Source: Streptomyces sp. NBC_00344 (GTDB taxonomy: Bacteria > Actinomycetota > Actinomycetes > Streptomycetales > Streptomycetaceae). From it: DNA of 64,000 bases. The position numbers were made by a program, and so were the translations under genes. Position 1 is the stretch's first letter; each line of letters begins with the position of its first letter. Location: assembly GCF_036088315.1 (NCBI RefSeq), contig NZ_CP107996.1, forward strand, positions 4,485,501 to 4,549,500. Reading direction: 5' to 3'. This document shows, piece by piece, positions 17,303 to 26,957 of this stretch. Under the pieces are notes generated by a model. It saw nothing but the letters and a program-made list of their open reading frames with translations. It had not been told where the DNA came from and ran no database searches.

Positions 17303-17708
17303 GGCGGGGCTCTGCTTTCCGTACGTGCCGGGACGGCCACTGGTCATTTCCAGGTCAGGTTAGCCTAACCTGACCTTCTGTCCAGGGTGTCGTCGCCCCA
17401 TCCGGGACCGGGGGTATGCCCAGGCCCTGACCGCCTGCCGGTTCACGCGACGCGTCCGGCGGCCTTCACACGCTCCCCGCGCGGGCCCGTGCCGGAGATC
17501 GGACAGCGTTGCCGCTACGCCCCACGGCGGGCCGCTCCGGCCAAAGCCCGGACAAAAATGCCGGTTGACGGGGGATCAATACGTGGTGACGCAGCTAACA
17601 TGACAGCCTCCGCAGTCCAGGGGGCCGGCGGCGCCCTCAGGCGGCTGCGTCCTTCCGGGAGCACATTCGAGGTAACAAGCGTCCCCGGACGCGACGGGAG
17701 GCCAGCAC
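17303..17708. other. Divergent region between desE and the SpoIIE-type phosphatase
   Basis: The 406 bases hold the desE promoter and iron box (17352-17384). The remainder, about 17385-17696, shows no gene and no clear repeat. GGAGG at 17697-17701 serves the phosphatase start. TTGACG at 17565 may be a -35 but has no well-placed -10. Confidence 0.5.
17352..17376 (-). promoter_or_regulatory. Iron box upstream of desE, 25-bp perfect palindrome
   Basis: Twelve bases on each side of C17364 are exact complements (left arm AGGTCAGGTTAG, right arm CTAACCTGACCT). The central 19 bp match the Streptomyces iron box. A minus-strand promoter, TGGACA (17384-17379), 16-base spacer, TAACCT (17362-17357), is embedded in it. 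Confidence 0.9.
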
Positions 17709-19505
17709 GTGAACGGCGGCAGCCGGGCCCGGCGCCTGACCAGTCGACTCGCCGCACAGAGCGCCGCTCCCCGGCACGGCAGTGCTGCCCGCAGGCTGCG
17801 GTTCCGGCGCGGCCTCAGCGCGGCGGAGCAGTTCACCACCCGCTCCAGGCTGGCCTGGCTCAACACGGCGAGCACCCGGATCGGCACCACCCTGGACCTG
17901 GAGCGCACCGCTCAGGAGCTTGCGGAGTTCATCGTTCCCCGGCTGGCGGACGGCGCGGCCGTCGATCTGCTCGAAGCCGTGCTGCGGGGCGAGGAAGGCG
18001 AACGCGCGACGGGCGGTACCGGCGTGCCGGTCACCCGGGCCATGGCCGTGCATGCCATCGACGAACTCACCACGCTGGAGCCGTCCCCGGTCGGCGAGAT
18101 GATCGTCCGCAGCGGTCACTACCGCGAGACCCTCCTCACCAAGTACTGCCTGGGCCAGCGCAAGCCGGTCGTGGTCAGTCATCTGACGGACGAGGACTAC
18201 GAGCGCATCGCACACACCCCGAGCGCCGCGGACAAGATGCGCAGAGCGGGCGTCCGCAGTTACATGGCCGTGCCGCTGATCGCCCGCGGAGTCCTGCTCG
18301 GTACCGCCGACTTCGTCCGCGCGGCGGGCAGCCAGGACTTCTCCGCAACCGACCTCGCACTCGCCGAGCAACTCGCCTCCAAGGCCGCGGTCTTCATCGA
18401 CAACGCCCGCCTCTACGGGCGCGAGCGCGAACACGTGGTCTCCCTCCAGCGCAGTCTGCTCCCACGTGCCACCCCCCATACCCCGGGTCTGCGGATAAAA
18501 GCCAACTACGCCCCCGCCGCGGACACCCATGGAGTGGGCGGCGACTGGTACGACGTGATGGCGCTGCCCAGCGGCCGCACGGCGCTGATGGTGGGCGACG
18601 TCATGGGCCACGGTCTGCCCGCGGCGGCCACGATGGGGCGGCTGCGCACCGTCGCCCGCACCCTGATGATGCTGGACATCGCCCCGGACCGGGTGCTCGC
18701 GCGTCTCGACCTGGCGACCCGCGACCTGGAGGACGAACAGGTCGCCACCTGCCTGTGCGCGGTCTTCGACCCGGCCGACTCGACGTACACGCTGGCCAGC
18801 GCCGGGCATCTGCCGCCGTTGCTGGTGGACGCGGCCGGCCGCGCCGGCTACGTGGATGTGCCGACGGGAGCCCCGCTGGGCGCGGGGGTGATTCCGTACG
18901 ACCCGATGCGGCTGGAGGCTCCCGCCGGGGGCCGGCTCGTCCTCTTCACCGACGGACTGATCAAGACCCGCGTCGACGATGTGGACACCCAGCTCGCCGG
19001 ACTTCTGAGGACAGCCACCGGGATGCTGCCGGGGGGACTGGACGACCGGAGCCTGCTCGCCGCGGCGCCGAGCGGTGAAGGACGTTTCGACGAGGCCGTG
19101 GTGCTGGTCGCCGAAAGCGCCGTGACCCCGGATGCCGAACTCTGCGTCTGGAACCTGCCGGAGGGCGGAACCGCCGCGTCCAGGGCCCGCAAACTGGTGA
19201 GGGGACAACTGGAGCGTTGGGGCCTGACCGAGCTGGCCGATGTCTCGGAGCTCGTGGTCAGTGAGCTGGTCGGCAACGCCCTGCGCTACGGCGCCGGTCC
19301 GGGACAGCTGCGGTTGCTGCGCGGCGAGCGGCTGATGGTGGAGGTCTCCGACACCGGGCCGGATCTGCCGCAGATCCAGCACGCCGACGTCAGCGACGAG
19401 GGCGGCCGGGGTCTGCAACTCATCAACATGCTGTGCCGCAGCTGGGGTTCGTGCCGCACGTCCCGGGGCAAGGTCGTCTGGGCCGAGCAGGACATCCCCC
19501 GCTGA
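17709..19505 (+). CDS. GAF-SpoIIE phosphatase-HATPase regulator (SpoIIE/RsbU type)
   Basis: The 598-residue protein has, in order, a basic N-terminus, a GAF-type sensor (about residues 45-235), a PP2C/SpoIIE Ser/Thr phosphatase (about 245-440) with metal-binding 'GGDWYD' (277-282) and 'GDVMGHG' (296-302), and a C-terminal HATPase_c (about 480-595, 'SELVVSELVGNALRYG', 'DEGGRGLQLINML'). Proteins of this build act on anti-sigma-factor antagonists and can both dephosphorylate and phosphorylate them, as in partner-switching control of sigma factors. It begins GTG 17709 with GGAGG. No sigma or anti-anti-sigma gene is adjacent, so its partner is unknown. Confidence 0.9.
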   Translation: MNGGSRARRLTSRLAAQSAAPRHGSAARRLRFRRGLSAAEQFTTRSRLAWLNTASTRIGTTLDLERTAQELAEFIVPRLADGAAVDLLEAVLRGEEGERATGGTGVPVTRAMAVHAIDELTTLEPSPVGEMIVRSGHYRETLLTKYCLGQRKPVVVSHLTDEDYERIAHTPSAADKMRRAGVRSYMAVPLIARGVLLGTADFVRAAGSQDFSATDLALAEQLASKAAVFIDNARLYGREREHVVSLQRSLLPRATPHTPGLRIKANYAPAADTHGVGGDWYDVMALPSGRTALMVGDVMGHGLPAAATMGRLRTVARTLMMLDIAPDRVLARLDLATRDLEDEQVATCLCAVFDPADSTYTLASAGHLPPLLVDAAGRAGYVDVPTGAPLGAGVIPYDPMRLEAPAGGRLVLFTDGLIKTRVDDVDTQLAGLLRTATGMLPGGLDDRSLLAAAPSGEGRFDEAVVLVAESAVTPDAELCVWNLPEGGTAASRARKLVRGQLERWGLTELADVSELVVSELVGNALRYGAGPGQLRLLRGERLMVEVSDTGPDLPQIQHADVSDEGGRGLQLINMLCRSWGSCRTSRGKVVWAEQDIPR

Positions 19506-19526
19506 CGGCTCGTCACCTGCGGGGGC

Positions 19527-19555
19527 CGGCCGGGCCCCTGGCAGGGGCCCGGCCG
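19527..19555. terminator. Terminator between the phosphatase gene and acdH
   Basis: Inverted repeat with 14-bp arms (CGGCCGGGCCCCTG / CAGGGGCCCGGCCG) around a single base, hence a real loop of about seven bases. It sits between convergent stop codons (19505 and 19579). Confidence 0.75.
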
Positions 19556-19578
19556 ACTGTCGGAGTGATTCCCCGTGC

Positions 19579-20736
19579 TCAGCTCGCGTTCAGGCCGAGC
19601 TCACGCGCGATCAGCATCCGCTGCACCTCGCTGGTGCCCTCGCCGATCTCCAGGATCTTGGAGTCGCGCCACATCCGGGCCACCGGGTACTCGTTCATGA
19701 ACCCGTAACCGCCATGGATCTGGGTGGCCTCGCGGGCGTTGTCCACCGCCACGGTCGACGAGTACAGCTTCGCCAGCGCGGCTTCCTTCTTGAAGGGCTC
19801 GCCGGTCACCAGCCGCGAGGCCGCGTCCCGCCAGGAGACCCTGGCGGTGTGGGCCTTCATCTCCATGTCGGCGATCTTGAACTGGATCGCCTGGTTGTCA
19901 CCGATCGGGCGGCCGAAGGCGTGCCGGGTCTTCGCGTAGCCGACCGACTCGTCGACACAGCCCTGGGCAAGTCCGGTCGCCAGGGCCGAGATCGCCACCC
20001 GGCCCTCGTCGAGGATGCGCAGGAACTGCGCGTATCCGCGGCCCTCTTCGCCGAGCAGGTTCGCGGCCGGTACCCGGACGTCGGTGAAGGACAGCTCACG
20101 GGTGTCGGATGCGTTCCAGCCGACCTTGGAGTACGGCGCCGCTACGGTGAAGCCGGGAGTGCCGGAGGGGACGATGATCGAGGAGATGAGCGGCCGGCCG
20201 TCGGCCTTCCGGCCGGTGACGGCGGTGACGGTGACCAGGCCGGTGATGTCCGTACCCGAGTTGGTGATGAAGCACTTGGAGCCGTTGATCACCCAGTCGT
20301 CGCCGTCCCGCACGGCCGTCGTACGGGTGCCGCCCGCGTCCGAGCCGCACTCCGGCTCGGTCAGCCCGAAGGCGCCGAGGATCTCGCCGGAACACATCCG
20401 CGGCAGCCATTCCCGCTTCTGCTCCTCCGTGCCGAAGCGGAAGACCGGCATCGCGCCGAGCGAGACGCCGGCCTCCAGGGTGATGGCCACCGACGAGTCG
20501 ACCCGGGCCAGCTCCTCGAGGGCGATACCCAGGGCGAGGTAGTCGCCGCCCATACCGCCGTACTCCTCGGGGAAGGGCAGCCCGAAGAGGCCCATCCGAC
20601 CCATCTCGCGGATGATCTCGTAAGGGAATTCGTGCCGCTCGTAGAAGTCGCCGATCTTCGGCGCGATCACGTCGTGCGCGAACGCCTCCACCGTGCGGCG
20701 GAGTTCTTCGTGCTCGGTGGTGAGACGGTGGTCCAT
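19579..20736 (-). CDS. acdH: Branched-chain acyl-CoA dehydrogenase (isovaleryl-CoA type)
   Basis: The 385-residue FAD enzyme oxidises isovaleryl- or isobutyryl-type CoA esters. 'GAFGLTEPECGSDAGGTRT' near residue 122 and 'RDSKILEIGEGTSEVQRMLIA' near the end mark the family, with 'IEIGEGTSE'-type catalytic Glu in the last block. The sequence is very close to the AcdH of S. coelicolor as I recall it (SCO2779). It lies three bases after the HMG-CoA lyase stop, last in the leucine operon. Confidence 0.9.
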   Translation of the reverse strand: MDHRLTTEHEELRRTVEAFAHDVIAPKIGDFYERHEFPYEIIREMGRMGLFGLPFPEEYGGMGGDYLALGIALEELARVDSSVAITLEAGVSLGAMPVFRFGTEEQKREWLPRMCSGEILGAFGLTEPECGSDAGGTRTTAVRDGDDWVINGSKCFITNSGTDITGLVTVTAVTGRKADGRPLISSIIVPSGTPGFTVAAPYSKVGWNASDTRELSFTDVRVPAANLLGEEGRGYAQFLRILDEGRVAISALATGLAQGCVDESVGYAKTRHAFGRPIGDNQAIQFKIADMEMKAHTARVSWRDAASRLVTGEPFKKEAALAKLYSSTVAVDNAREATQIHGGYGFMNEYPVARMWRDSKILEIGEGTSEVQRMLIARELGLNAS

Positions 20737-20739
20737 TGT

Positions 20740-21681
20740 TCACTGCTCCTGGTGGGAGAGGGCTTTGACCGTGCGGGAAGGGCTGGGTCGGCCCAGCTGT
20801 CCGGCCATCCACACGCTGGTGGCGGTGAGGCGGCCGAGATCGACCCCGGTTTCGATGCCGAGGCCTTCGAGCATCCAGACCAGGTCTTCGGTGGCGAGGT
20901 TTCCGGTGGCGGACTTCGCGTACGGGCAGCCGCCGAGTCCGCCCGCCGAAGCATCCACCGTGGTCACGCCGTGCCGGAGGGCGGTGAGCGTGTTGGAAAG
21001 GGCCTGGCCGTAGGTGTCGTGGAAGTGCACACCGATGGACTGCGTCGCGACGCCGGCCTGTTCGAGGCCGGTGAGCAGTGCGGACACATGGCCGGGGGTG
21101 GCCACCCCGATGGTGTCACCGAGGCTCAGTTCGTCACAGCCCAGGTCCATCAGCCGCCTGGCCACCGAGATGACCTGAGCGACCGGTACGGGCCCCTCCC
21201 AGGGGTCGCCGAAGCACATCGAGAGATAGCCGCGGACATGCATCCCGGCCGTGCGCGCCTGATCGACCACCGGTTCGAACATGGCGAGCGATTCGTCCAC
21301 GGTCCGGTTGAGATTGGCCTTGGCGAACGACTCGGTCGCGCTGCCGAAGACGGCGATCCGCCGGGCCCCGAGATCCAGGGCGCGCTCCAGCCCGCGGGCG
21401 TTCGGCACGAGGACCGGCAGGCAGGCCCCGGAGATGTCCCGCAGCTGTGGGAAGAGCTGCTCGGCGTCGGCCAGCTGGGGGACCCACTTGGGGTGCACGA
21501 AGCTGGTCGCCTCGATGGTGGTCAGGCCCGCGCCGGCCAGCCGGTGGATGAACTCCGCCTTGACCTCGGTCGGTACGACGGTCTTCTCGTTCTGCAGCCC
21601 GTCGCGGGCACCGACCTCATGGATACGGATCCGCGGTGGCAGACCGGGCGAAGGCACGGACATCGGCAGTCCGTTGCTCAT
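20740..21681 (-). CDS. Hydroxymethylglutaryl-CoA lyase
   Basis: The 313-residue DRE-TIM metallolyase cleaves HMG-CoA to acetyl-CoA and acetoacetate, the last step of leucine degradation. '[12 protein letters not shown]' (22-33) holds the catalytic Arg-Asp, '[11 protein letters not shown]' (about 231) the metal-binding histidines, and '[20 protein letters not shown]' (about 263) the catalytic Cys loop. Its ATG overlaps the stop of the carboxylase alpha gene (ATGA), coupling translation. Confidence 0.94.
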   Translation of the reverse strand: MSNGLPMSVPSPGLPPRIRIHEVGARDGLQNEKTVVPTEVKAEFIHRLAGAGLTTIEATSFVHPKWVPQLADAEQLFPQLRDISGACLPVLVPNARGLERALDLGARRIAVFGSATESFAKANLNRTVDESLAMFEPVVDQARTAGMHVRGYLSMCFGDPWEGPVPVAQVISVARRLMDLGCDELSLGDTIGVATPGHVSALLTGLEQAGVATQSIGVHFHDTYGQALSNTLTALRHGVTTVDASAGGLGGCPYAKSATGNLATEDLVWMLEGLGIETGVDLGRLTATSVWMAGQLGRPSPSRTVKALSHQEQ

Positions 21682-23669
21682 GATTCCTCCTGCGGAGAGC
21701 CGGCGGCCGGGGTGACCACGGCCAGGATCTGGTCCATGGCGACGGTGGTGCCCGGCTTGACGTCGAGTTCGGTCACGGTGCCGGCGTGCGGGGCGGTGAT
21801 GAGGTGCTCCATCTTCATCGCCTCCACCACCAGCAGCCCCTGTCCCGCGACCACTTCGTCCCCGGTGGCCACCTTCACCACGGTGACGGTGCCGGGCATC
21901 GGAGCAGTGAGCGATCCGGCGCCGCCGCGCCCTGCCGCCGCGTCCAGGGTGGCTTCGACGGGGTCGTGGTCCTGGACGTGCCAGGCGTCCCCGTCCCGGC
22001 CGAGCCAGTCCCCGGCCCGGTGGAAGGTGTGCACGGTGCCGTCGACGGTGACGGAGACCGAACGCGGTTCCACCCGGCCTTCACCCTCGGCGCGTACCGG
22101 CTCATGGCCCGGGACGCGCAGCCAGTGGGCCAGCGGCGCCGCCGTACCGCCGAGCCGCCAGCCGCTCGGCACCGAGAACGGGTCGGTCCAGCCGCCGGGG
22201 CCGTCCGGCCGGGGCGCCGCACCGGCCCGGCGCACGGCCGCGGCCGCCGTGTACACCTCGGGCGGTACCGTGCCGTCGACCAGGCCGTCCGCCTCGCGCT
22301 CCACCAGCCCGGTGTCCAGCTCGCCCGCCACCACCGCCGGGTGGGCGAGCAGCCGGCGCAGAAAGCCCGCGTTGGTCGGAACGCCCAGGGTGACGGTGTC
22401 CGCCAGCGCCGCGCGCAGCTTGCGCAGCGCCGTCGCCCGGTCGGGGCCGTACGCGATGACCTTCGAGAGCATCGGGTCGTAGAGACTGCCGACCTCGGCG
22501 CCCTCGCTCAGGCCCGAGTCGGTGCGTACGCCTCCTCCAAGCTCTCGGATCCGCTCGAGCAGGGGGGACCCCCACTCCTGCGGCTCGTGCAGCGACAGGA
22601 CTGTGCCACCGGACGGCAGGAAGCCCCGGGCCGGGTCCTCGGCACAGACACGGGCCTCCACCGCATGACCGGTGAGGACGATGTCCTGCTGGGTGAAGGG
22701 GAGTTGCTCACCGGCGGCGACGCGGACCTGCCACTCGACAAGGTCGATTCCGGTGATCAGCTCGGTCACCGGGTGCTCGACCTGGAGACGGGTGTTCATC
22801 TCCATGAAGTAGTACGAGGAGGGGTCGTTGCCGGGGACGATGAACTCCACCGTGCCCGCGCCGGCGTATCCACAACTGCGGGCCGCCTGCACGGCCGCCT
22901 CACCCATCGCCGCCCGGGTGGCCGGGTCCAGCAGGACGGACGGAGCCTCCTCGATGATCTTCTGATGGCGTCGCTGCAGCGAGCACTCGCGCTCGGCCAG
23001 ATGGATCACATTGCCGTGGCCGTCCGCCAGGACCTGGATCTCGATATGGCGCGGCCGGTCGATCCACCGCTCGACCAGGAGCGTGTCGTCACCGAACGAC
23101 GAACGGGCCTCGCGCCGGGCCGACGCGATCTCATCGGCCAGCAGGTCCGCGTCCCGGACCAGGTGCATGCCCTTGCCGCCACCGCCGGCCGATGGCTTGA
23201 GCAGCACCGGCATGCCGATGTCGCGGGCCGCTGCCGCCAGTTCCGCGTCGGTCAGACCGCTGCCCGACGAGCCGGGGACCACCGGGACACCCGCGGTCTG
23301 CACCGTCGCCTTGGCGCGGATCTTGTCGCCCATCAGGGAGATGGCGGACGCGGGAGGGCCGATGAAGACCAGACCCGCGTCCGTGCAGGCCTGTGCGAAG
23401 GCCGCGTTCTCGGCGAGGAAGCCGTAGCCCGGGTGCACGGCCTGCGCGCCGCTGCGGGCCGCGGCGTCCAGCAGCCGCTCCACCGACAGGTAGCTCTCGG
23501 AGGCGGCCGCCGGCCCGATACGGACCGCGGTGTCCGCCTCCCGTACGTGCCGGGCGTCCGCGTCCGCGTCGCTGAAGACGGCCACCGAGCGGATGCCCAG
23601 CTCCCGCAGCGTACGGATGACACGGACGGCGATCTCGCCCCGGTTGGCGATCAGAACGCTGTCGAACAT
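21678..23669 (-). CDS. Acyl-CoA (methylcrotonyl-CoA) carboxylase, biotin carboxylase + BCCP subunit
   Basis: The 663-residue subunit has an N-terminal biotin carboxylase ('[15 protein letters not shown]' at 6-20, ATP-grasp '[10 protein letters not shown]' near 160, '[13 protein letters not shown]' near 287) and a C-terminal carrier domain with the biotinylated Lys619 in 'EAMKM'. It is paired with the downstream-of-promoter beta subunit and an HMG-CoA lyase, so methylcrotonyl-CoA (leucine route) is the likeliest substrate. ATG 23669 is chosen because GAGGA precedes it; ATG 23681 would share the stop of the beta gene. Confidence 0.92.
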   Translation of the reverse strand: MFDSVLIANRGEIAVRVIRTLRELGIRSVAVFSDADADARHVREADTAVRIGPAAASESYLSVERLLDAAARSGAQAVHPGYGFLAENAAFAQACTDAGLVFIGPPASAISLMGDKIRAKATVQTAGVPVVPGSSGSGLTDAELAAAARDIGMPVLLKPSAGGGGKGMHLVRDADLLADEIASARREARSSFGDDTLLVERWIDRPRHIEIQVLADGHGNVIHLAERECSLQRRHQKIIEEAPSVLLDPATRAAMGEAAVQAARSCGYAGAGTVEFIVPGNDPSSYYFMEMNTRLQVEHPVTELITGIDLVEWQVRVAAGEQLPFTQQDIVLTGHAVEARVCAEDPARGFLPSGGTVLSLHEPQEWGSPLLERIRELGGGVRTDSGLSEGAEVGSLYDPMLSKVIAYGPDRATALRKLRAALADTVTLGVPTNAGFLRRLLAHPAVVAGELDTGLVEREADGLVDGTVPPEVYTAAAAVRRAGAAPRPDGPGGWTDPFSVPSGWRLGGTAAPLAHWLRVPGHEPVRAEGEGRVEPRSVSVTVDGTVHTFHRAGDWLGRDGDAWHVQDHDPVEATLDAAAGRGGAGSLTAPMPGTVTVVKVATGDEVVAGQGLLVVEAMKMEHLITAPHAGTVTELDVKPGTTVAMDQILAVVTPAAGSPQEES

Positions 23670-23680
23670 TTTCATCCTCA

Positions 23681-25288
23681 TCACATCCGGAAGACGCCGT
23701 AGCCGGGGTCGTCGAGTGGGGCATTGGCGCAGGCGGTCAGGGCGAGGCCGACGACCTGGCGGGTCTCCAGCGGGTCGATCACGCCGTCGTCCCAGAGCCG
23801 GGCCGTCGCGTAGTAGGCATTGCCCTGCTGCTCGTACTGGGCACGGATCGGGTCCTTGAACGCCTCTTCGTCCGCCGCGCTCCAGTCGTCGCCCAGCTGG
23901 TCGCGCTTGACGGTGGCGAGCACCGAAGCGGCCTGCTCGCCGCCCATCACCGAGATCTTGGCGTTGGGCCACATCCACAGGAAGCGCGGCGAGTAGGCCC
24001 GCCCGCACATCGAGTAGTTCCCCGCGCCGTACGAACCGCCGACGACCACCGTCAGCTTCGGCACCCGCGCGCAGGCCACCGCGGTGACCATCTTGGCGCC
24101 GTGCTTGGCGATGCCGCCCGCCTCATAGCTGCGGCCGACCATGAAGCCGGAGATGTTCTGGAGGAAGAGCAGTGGAATGCCGCGCTGGTCGCACAGCTCG
24201 ATGAAGTGGGCGCCCTTCTGGGCGGACTCGGAGAAGAGGATGCCGTTGTTGGCGATGATGCCGACCGGGTGCCCGTGGATCCGGGCGAAGCCCGTCACCA
24301 GCGTGGTGCCGAACTCCGACTTGAACTCCGCGAACCGCGAGCCGTCGGTGATCCGGGCGATGACCTCGCGCACGTCGTAGGGCGTACGGGAGTCGACCGG
24401 CACAGCGCCGTACAGTCCGGCAGGGTCGGCCTTCGGCTCATCGACCGGCTCGACCGACCAGGGGAGCGCGCCGCGCTCCGGCAGGGTGGACACGATGGTC
24501 CGGACGATCCGCAGTGCGTGCGCGTCGTCCTCGGCGAGATGGTCGGTGACCCCCGACACCCGGGAGTGCACCTCTCCGCCGCCCAGCTCCTCCGCCGTCA
24601 CGACCTCGCCGGTCGCGGCCTTCACCAGCGGCGGCCCGCCCAGGAAGATGGTGCCCTGGTTGCGGACGATCACGGCCTCGTCGCTCATCGCGGGCACGTA
24701 CGCGCCGCCCGCCGTGCAGGAACCGAGCACCGCGGCGATCTGCGGGATGCCCGCGCCGGACATCCGGGCCTGGTTGTAGAAGATCCGGCCGAAGTGCTCC
24801 CGGTCCGGGAAGACCTCGTCCTGCATGGGCAGGAAGGCGCCGCCGGAGTCCACCAGGTACAGACAGGGGAGCCGGTTCTCCAGCGCCACCTCCTGCGCCC
24901 GCAGATGCTTCTTCACGGTCATCGGGTAGTACGTGCCGCCCTTGACGGTGGCGTCATTGGCGACGATCACCACCTCACGGCCGCTGACCCGGCCGATCCC
25001 GGCGATCACCCCCGCCGCCGGGGCCGCCCCGCCGTACATCCCCTCGGCGGCCAGAGGCGCCAGCTCGAGGAACGGGGAGCCGGGGTCGAGGAGCGTGTCG
25101 ACCCTGTCCCGCGGCAGCAGCTTTCCGCGTGCCACATGACGCGCGCGGGACTTCTCCCCGCCGCCGAGGCGGGCCGCCGCGAGCCGGCCGCGCAGCTCGG
25201 CGGCGAGTGTTTCGTGTGCCGACTCGTTGGCCCGCCAGGCCTCCGACGCGGGATCGGCCGCGCTCGCCAGCACCGGTGCCTGCTGCAT
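23681..25288 (-). CDS. Acyl-CoA (methylcrotonyl-CoA) carboxylase, carboxyltransferase beta subunit
   Basis: The 535-residue crotonase-fold carboxyltransferase moves carboxyl from biotin to the acyl-CoA. '[20 protein letters not shown]' near residue 155 and 'NISGFMVG' with '[16 protein letters not shown]' near residues 375-420 are typical for methylcrotonyl-type beta subunits. ATG 25288 has AAGGGGG eight bases upstream. An upstream in-frame ATG at 25324 would contain a TTA codon and overlap the operator, so it is rejected. First gene of the leucine operon. Confidence 0.92.
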   Translation of the reverse strand: MQQAPVLASAADPASEAWRANESAHETLAAELRGRLAAARLGGGEKSRARHVARGKLLPRDRVDTLLDPGSPFLELAPLAAEGMYGGAAPAAGVIAGIGRVSGREVVIVANDATVKGGTYYPMTVKKHLRAQEVALENRLPCLYLVDSGGAFLPMQDEVFPDREHFGRIFYNQARMSGAGIPQIAAVLGSCTAGGAYVPAMSDEAVIVRNQGTIFLGGPPLVKAATGEVVTAEELGGGEVHSRVSGVTDHLAEDDAHALRIVRTIVSTLPERGALPWSVEPVDEPKADPAGLYGAVPVDSRTPYDVREVIARITDGSRFAEFKSEFGTTLVTGFARIHGHPVGIIANNGILFSESAQKGAHFIELCDQRGIPLLFLQNISGFMVGRSYEAGGIAKHGAKMVTAVACARVPKLTVVVGGSYGAGNYSMCGRAYSPRFLWMWPNAKISVMGGEQAASVLATVKRDQLGDDWSAADEEAFKDPIRAQYEQQGNAYYATARLWDDGVIDPLETRQVVGLALTACANAPLDDPGYGVFRM

Positions 25289-25306
25289 CCGTCGGGCCCC
25301 CTTGGT

Positions 25307-25322
25307 GTTAGTGACCGTTAAC
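25307..25322. promoter_or_regulatory. TetR-type operator candidate 1
   Basis: GTTAGTGACCGTTAAC has GTTA-N8-TAAC symmetry. With its partner at 25336-25351 it lies in the 84-base divergent gap between the carboxylase operon and the tetR gene, 29 bp centre to centre. Confidence 0.6.
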
Positions 25323-25335
25323 ATGTTTCGGCAAG

Positions 25336-25351
25336 GTTAACGCTCGCTAAC
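25336..25351. promoter_or_regulatory. TetR-type operator candidate 2
   Basis: GTTAACGCTCGCTAAC has the same GTTA-N8-TAAC frame and an inner CG-CT-CG symmetry. It is 21 bases upstream of the tetR ATG. Confidence 0.6.
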
Positions 25352-25372
25352 CCCGCTGTCTAGAATGGACCC

Positions 25373-25987
25373 ATGACCACCAGGACGGACGCCCCGACGC
25401 GACGCGAGCAGATTCTCAAGGAGGCCGCGCGCCTCTTCGCGGAGCGCGGCTTCCACGGCGTGGGTGTCGACGAGATAGGCGCCGCCGTGGGGATCAGCGG
25501 TCCTGGCCTCTACCGCCACTTCGCAGGCAAGGACGCGATGCTCGCCGAGCTGCTCGTCGGGATCAGCGAACGGCTGCTCGAAGGGGGCAGGCAGCGTGCC
25601 GCGCATGCCGTCGGCGGGCCCGACGCGGTGCTCGGCTCACTCATCGACGGGCACATCGACTTCGCGCTGGACGACCGCCCGCTGATCACCGTCCACGACC
25701 GGGAGCTCGACCGGCTGCGCGACAGCGACCGCAAGGCCGTCCGCAGGCTTCAGCGGCAGTACGTCGAGCTGTGGGTCACGGTGGTCAGGGAGCTCCACCC
25801 GCACACCGCGGAGCAGGAGGCACGCGCCGCCGTGCACGCCGTCTTCGGGCTGCTGAACTCCACCCCGCATCTGGGCACCGGAGGCCTCCCCGGCCGGACC
25901 GTCACCGAGATCCTGCTGCGGCGCCTCGCGCACGGCGCCTTCGACGCGCTGGCACGGACCAGGGAGACGGCCGCGCTGCCGGACTGA
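25373..25987 (+). CDS. TetR-family regulator of the leucine operon
   Basis: The 204-residue protein has the N-terminal helix-turn-helix ('REQILKEAARLFAERGFHGV', then 'GISGPGLYRHFAGKDAM') and a ligand domain of the acyl-CoA-sensing kind (TetR_C). It is divergent from the carboxylase operon across an 84-base gap with two palindromes, which makes it the probable local repressor, released by an acyl-CoA intermediate (inference). Confidence 0.9.
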   Translation: MTTRTDAPTRREQILKEAARLFAERGFHGVGVDEIGAAVGISGPGLYRHFAGKDAMLAELLVGISERLLEGGRQRAAHAVGGPDAVLGSLIDGHIDFALDDRPLITVHDRELDRLRDSDRKAVRRLQRQYVELWVTVVRELHPHTAEQEARAAVHAVFGLLNSTPHLGTGGLPGRTVTEILLRRLAHGAFDALARTRETAALPD

Positions 25988-26018
25988 CGGGACAGGCGCC
26001 TGACGGCACAATGGGCCC

Positions 26019-26798
26019 ATGCCGATACCCAGCCGCGCCGAACTCGTCGACCACCTCGTCCGTACCCGTATCGCAGGAGACGTCGCCACACCGCGCGACA
26101 ACAACCTCTCCCACTACCGCAAGCTGTCCAACGGGGACCGTAACTTCTGGCTCGGCCTCGAGCTCGGTGACCGCTGGGCGGACGAGCAGGACGTCCTCGC
26201 GGTGATGGCCGAACGCTGCGGTGTGAACGACGACCCCGGGCACCGGCGCGGCCAGGACACGATCGACCCGGAGCTGACGGTCGACGCGCTGGAACGGATG
26301 GCGGCCCGGCTGCGCAAGGCCGCGGCGGCCGGCGAGCGGGTGCTGTTCGCGACCGGGCACCCCGGCGGCCTGCTCGACGTGCACCGCGCCACGGCGGACG
26401 CGCTGCGCGCCGCCGGATGCGAGGTCATCAGGATTCCCGGTGGCCTGACCGCCGACGAGTGCATGGTCTTCCAGTTCGCGGACGTCGCGGTGCTGGAGCG
26501 CGGCGCGACGCTGTGGCACACCCACTCACCCGCGCCGATGGCGGCCATCCTGGACGGTCTGGAACGCGAGGGGCGTGCGCTGCCCGACCTGGTCGTCGCC
26601 GACCACGGCTGGGCGGGCTGCGCGGGCCAGCGCGGTATCGACTCCGTCGGCTATGCCGACTGCAACGACCCCGCGCTCTTCATCGGCGAGGCCGAGGGCA
26701 CCATGCAGGTCACCGTCCCGCTCGACGACCATGTCACCGACCCGCGCTACTACGACCCGATGACCGCCTATCTGCTGGACTCGGCGGGGCTGCTCTGA
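26019..26798 (+). CDS. Conserved Streptomyces protein, putative phosphatase
   Basis: The 259-residue product has no clear catalytic motif that I can assign with confidence. Notable parts are 'NNLSHYRKLSNGDRNFWLGLELG' (in segments), 'VLFATGHPGGLLDVHRA' near residue 108, 'HTHSPAPMAAIL' near residue 165, and 'VVADHGWAGCAGQRGI' near residue 190, with several His and Asp suggesting a metal site. Similar proteins are often annotated as phosphatases, from memory only. It begins 31 bases after tetR, on the same strand, and might be cotranscribed. Confidence 0.65.
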   Translation: MPIPSRAELVDHLVRTRIAGDVATPRDNNLSHYRKLSNGDRNFWLGLELGDRWADEQDVLAVMAERCGVNDDPGHRRGQDTIDPELTVDALERMAARLRKAAAAGERVLFATGHPGGLLDVHRATADALRAAGCEVIRIPGGLTADECMVFQFADVAVLERGATLWHTHSPAPMAAILDGLEREGRALPDLVVADHGWAGCAGQRGIDSVGYADCNDPALFIGEAEGTMQVTVPLDDHVTDPRYYDPMTAYLLDSAGLL

Positions 26799-26826
26799 GG
26801 GTGCGGCCGGTCCGGTCTGCCGGCCC

Positions 26827-26858
26827 GGTGCCCGTGCCGACGCCCGGGCACCCCTTTT
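26827..26858 (+). terminator. Terminator after the putative phosphatase
   Basis: Arms GGTGCCCG / CGGGCACC around a 10-base loop, followed by CCTTTTCC, so it has a short U-run on the plus strand. It lies between convergent genes (26798 and 26958). Confidence 0.6.
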
Positions 26859-26957
26859 CCGGCGGTCATGGCACGACGAGCGGGAGCCGTCTCGTGCTCC
26901 CGGACCGCGGTGCCTGACCGCACCACGCGCCGGGAGGCCGAGCTGTTCGCATGTGTG

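Noticed and set aside
19714..22482. Plus-strand frame of 922 codons opposite the leucine operon
   Set aside because: Antisense to acdH, HMG-CoA lyase and the carboxylase alpha gene; no domain in translation.
25289..25324. Upstream ATG of the carboxylase beta gene containing a TTA codon
   Set aside because: It would put the first codons inside the operator, and AAGGGGG sits correctly for ATG 25288; so no bldA control is proposed here.
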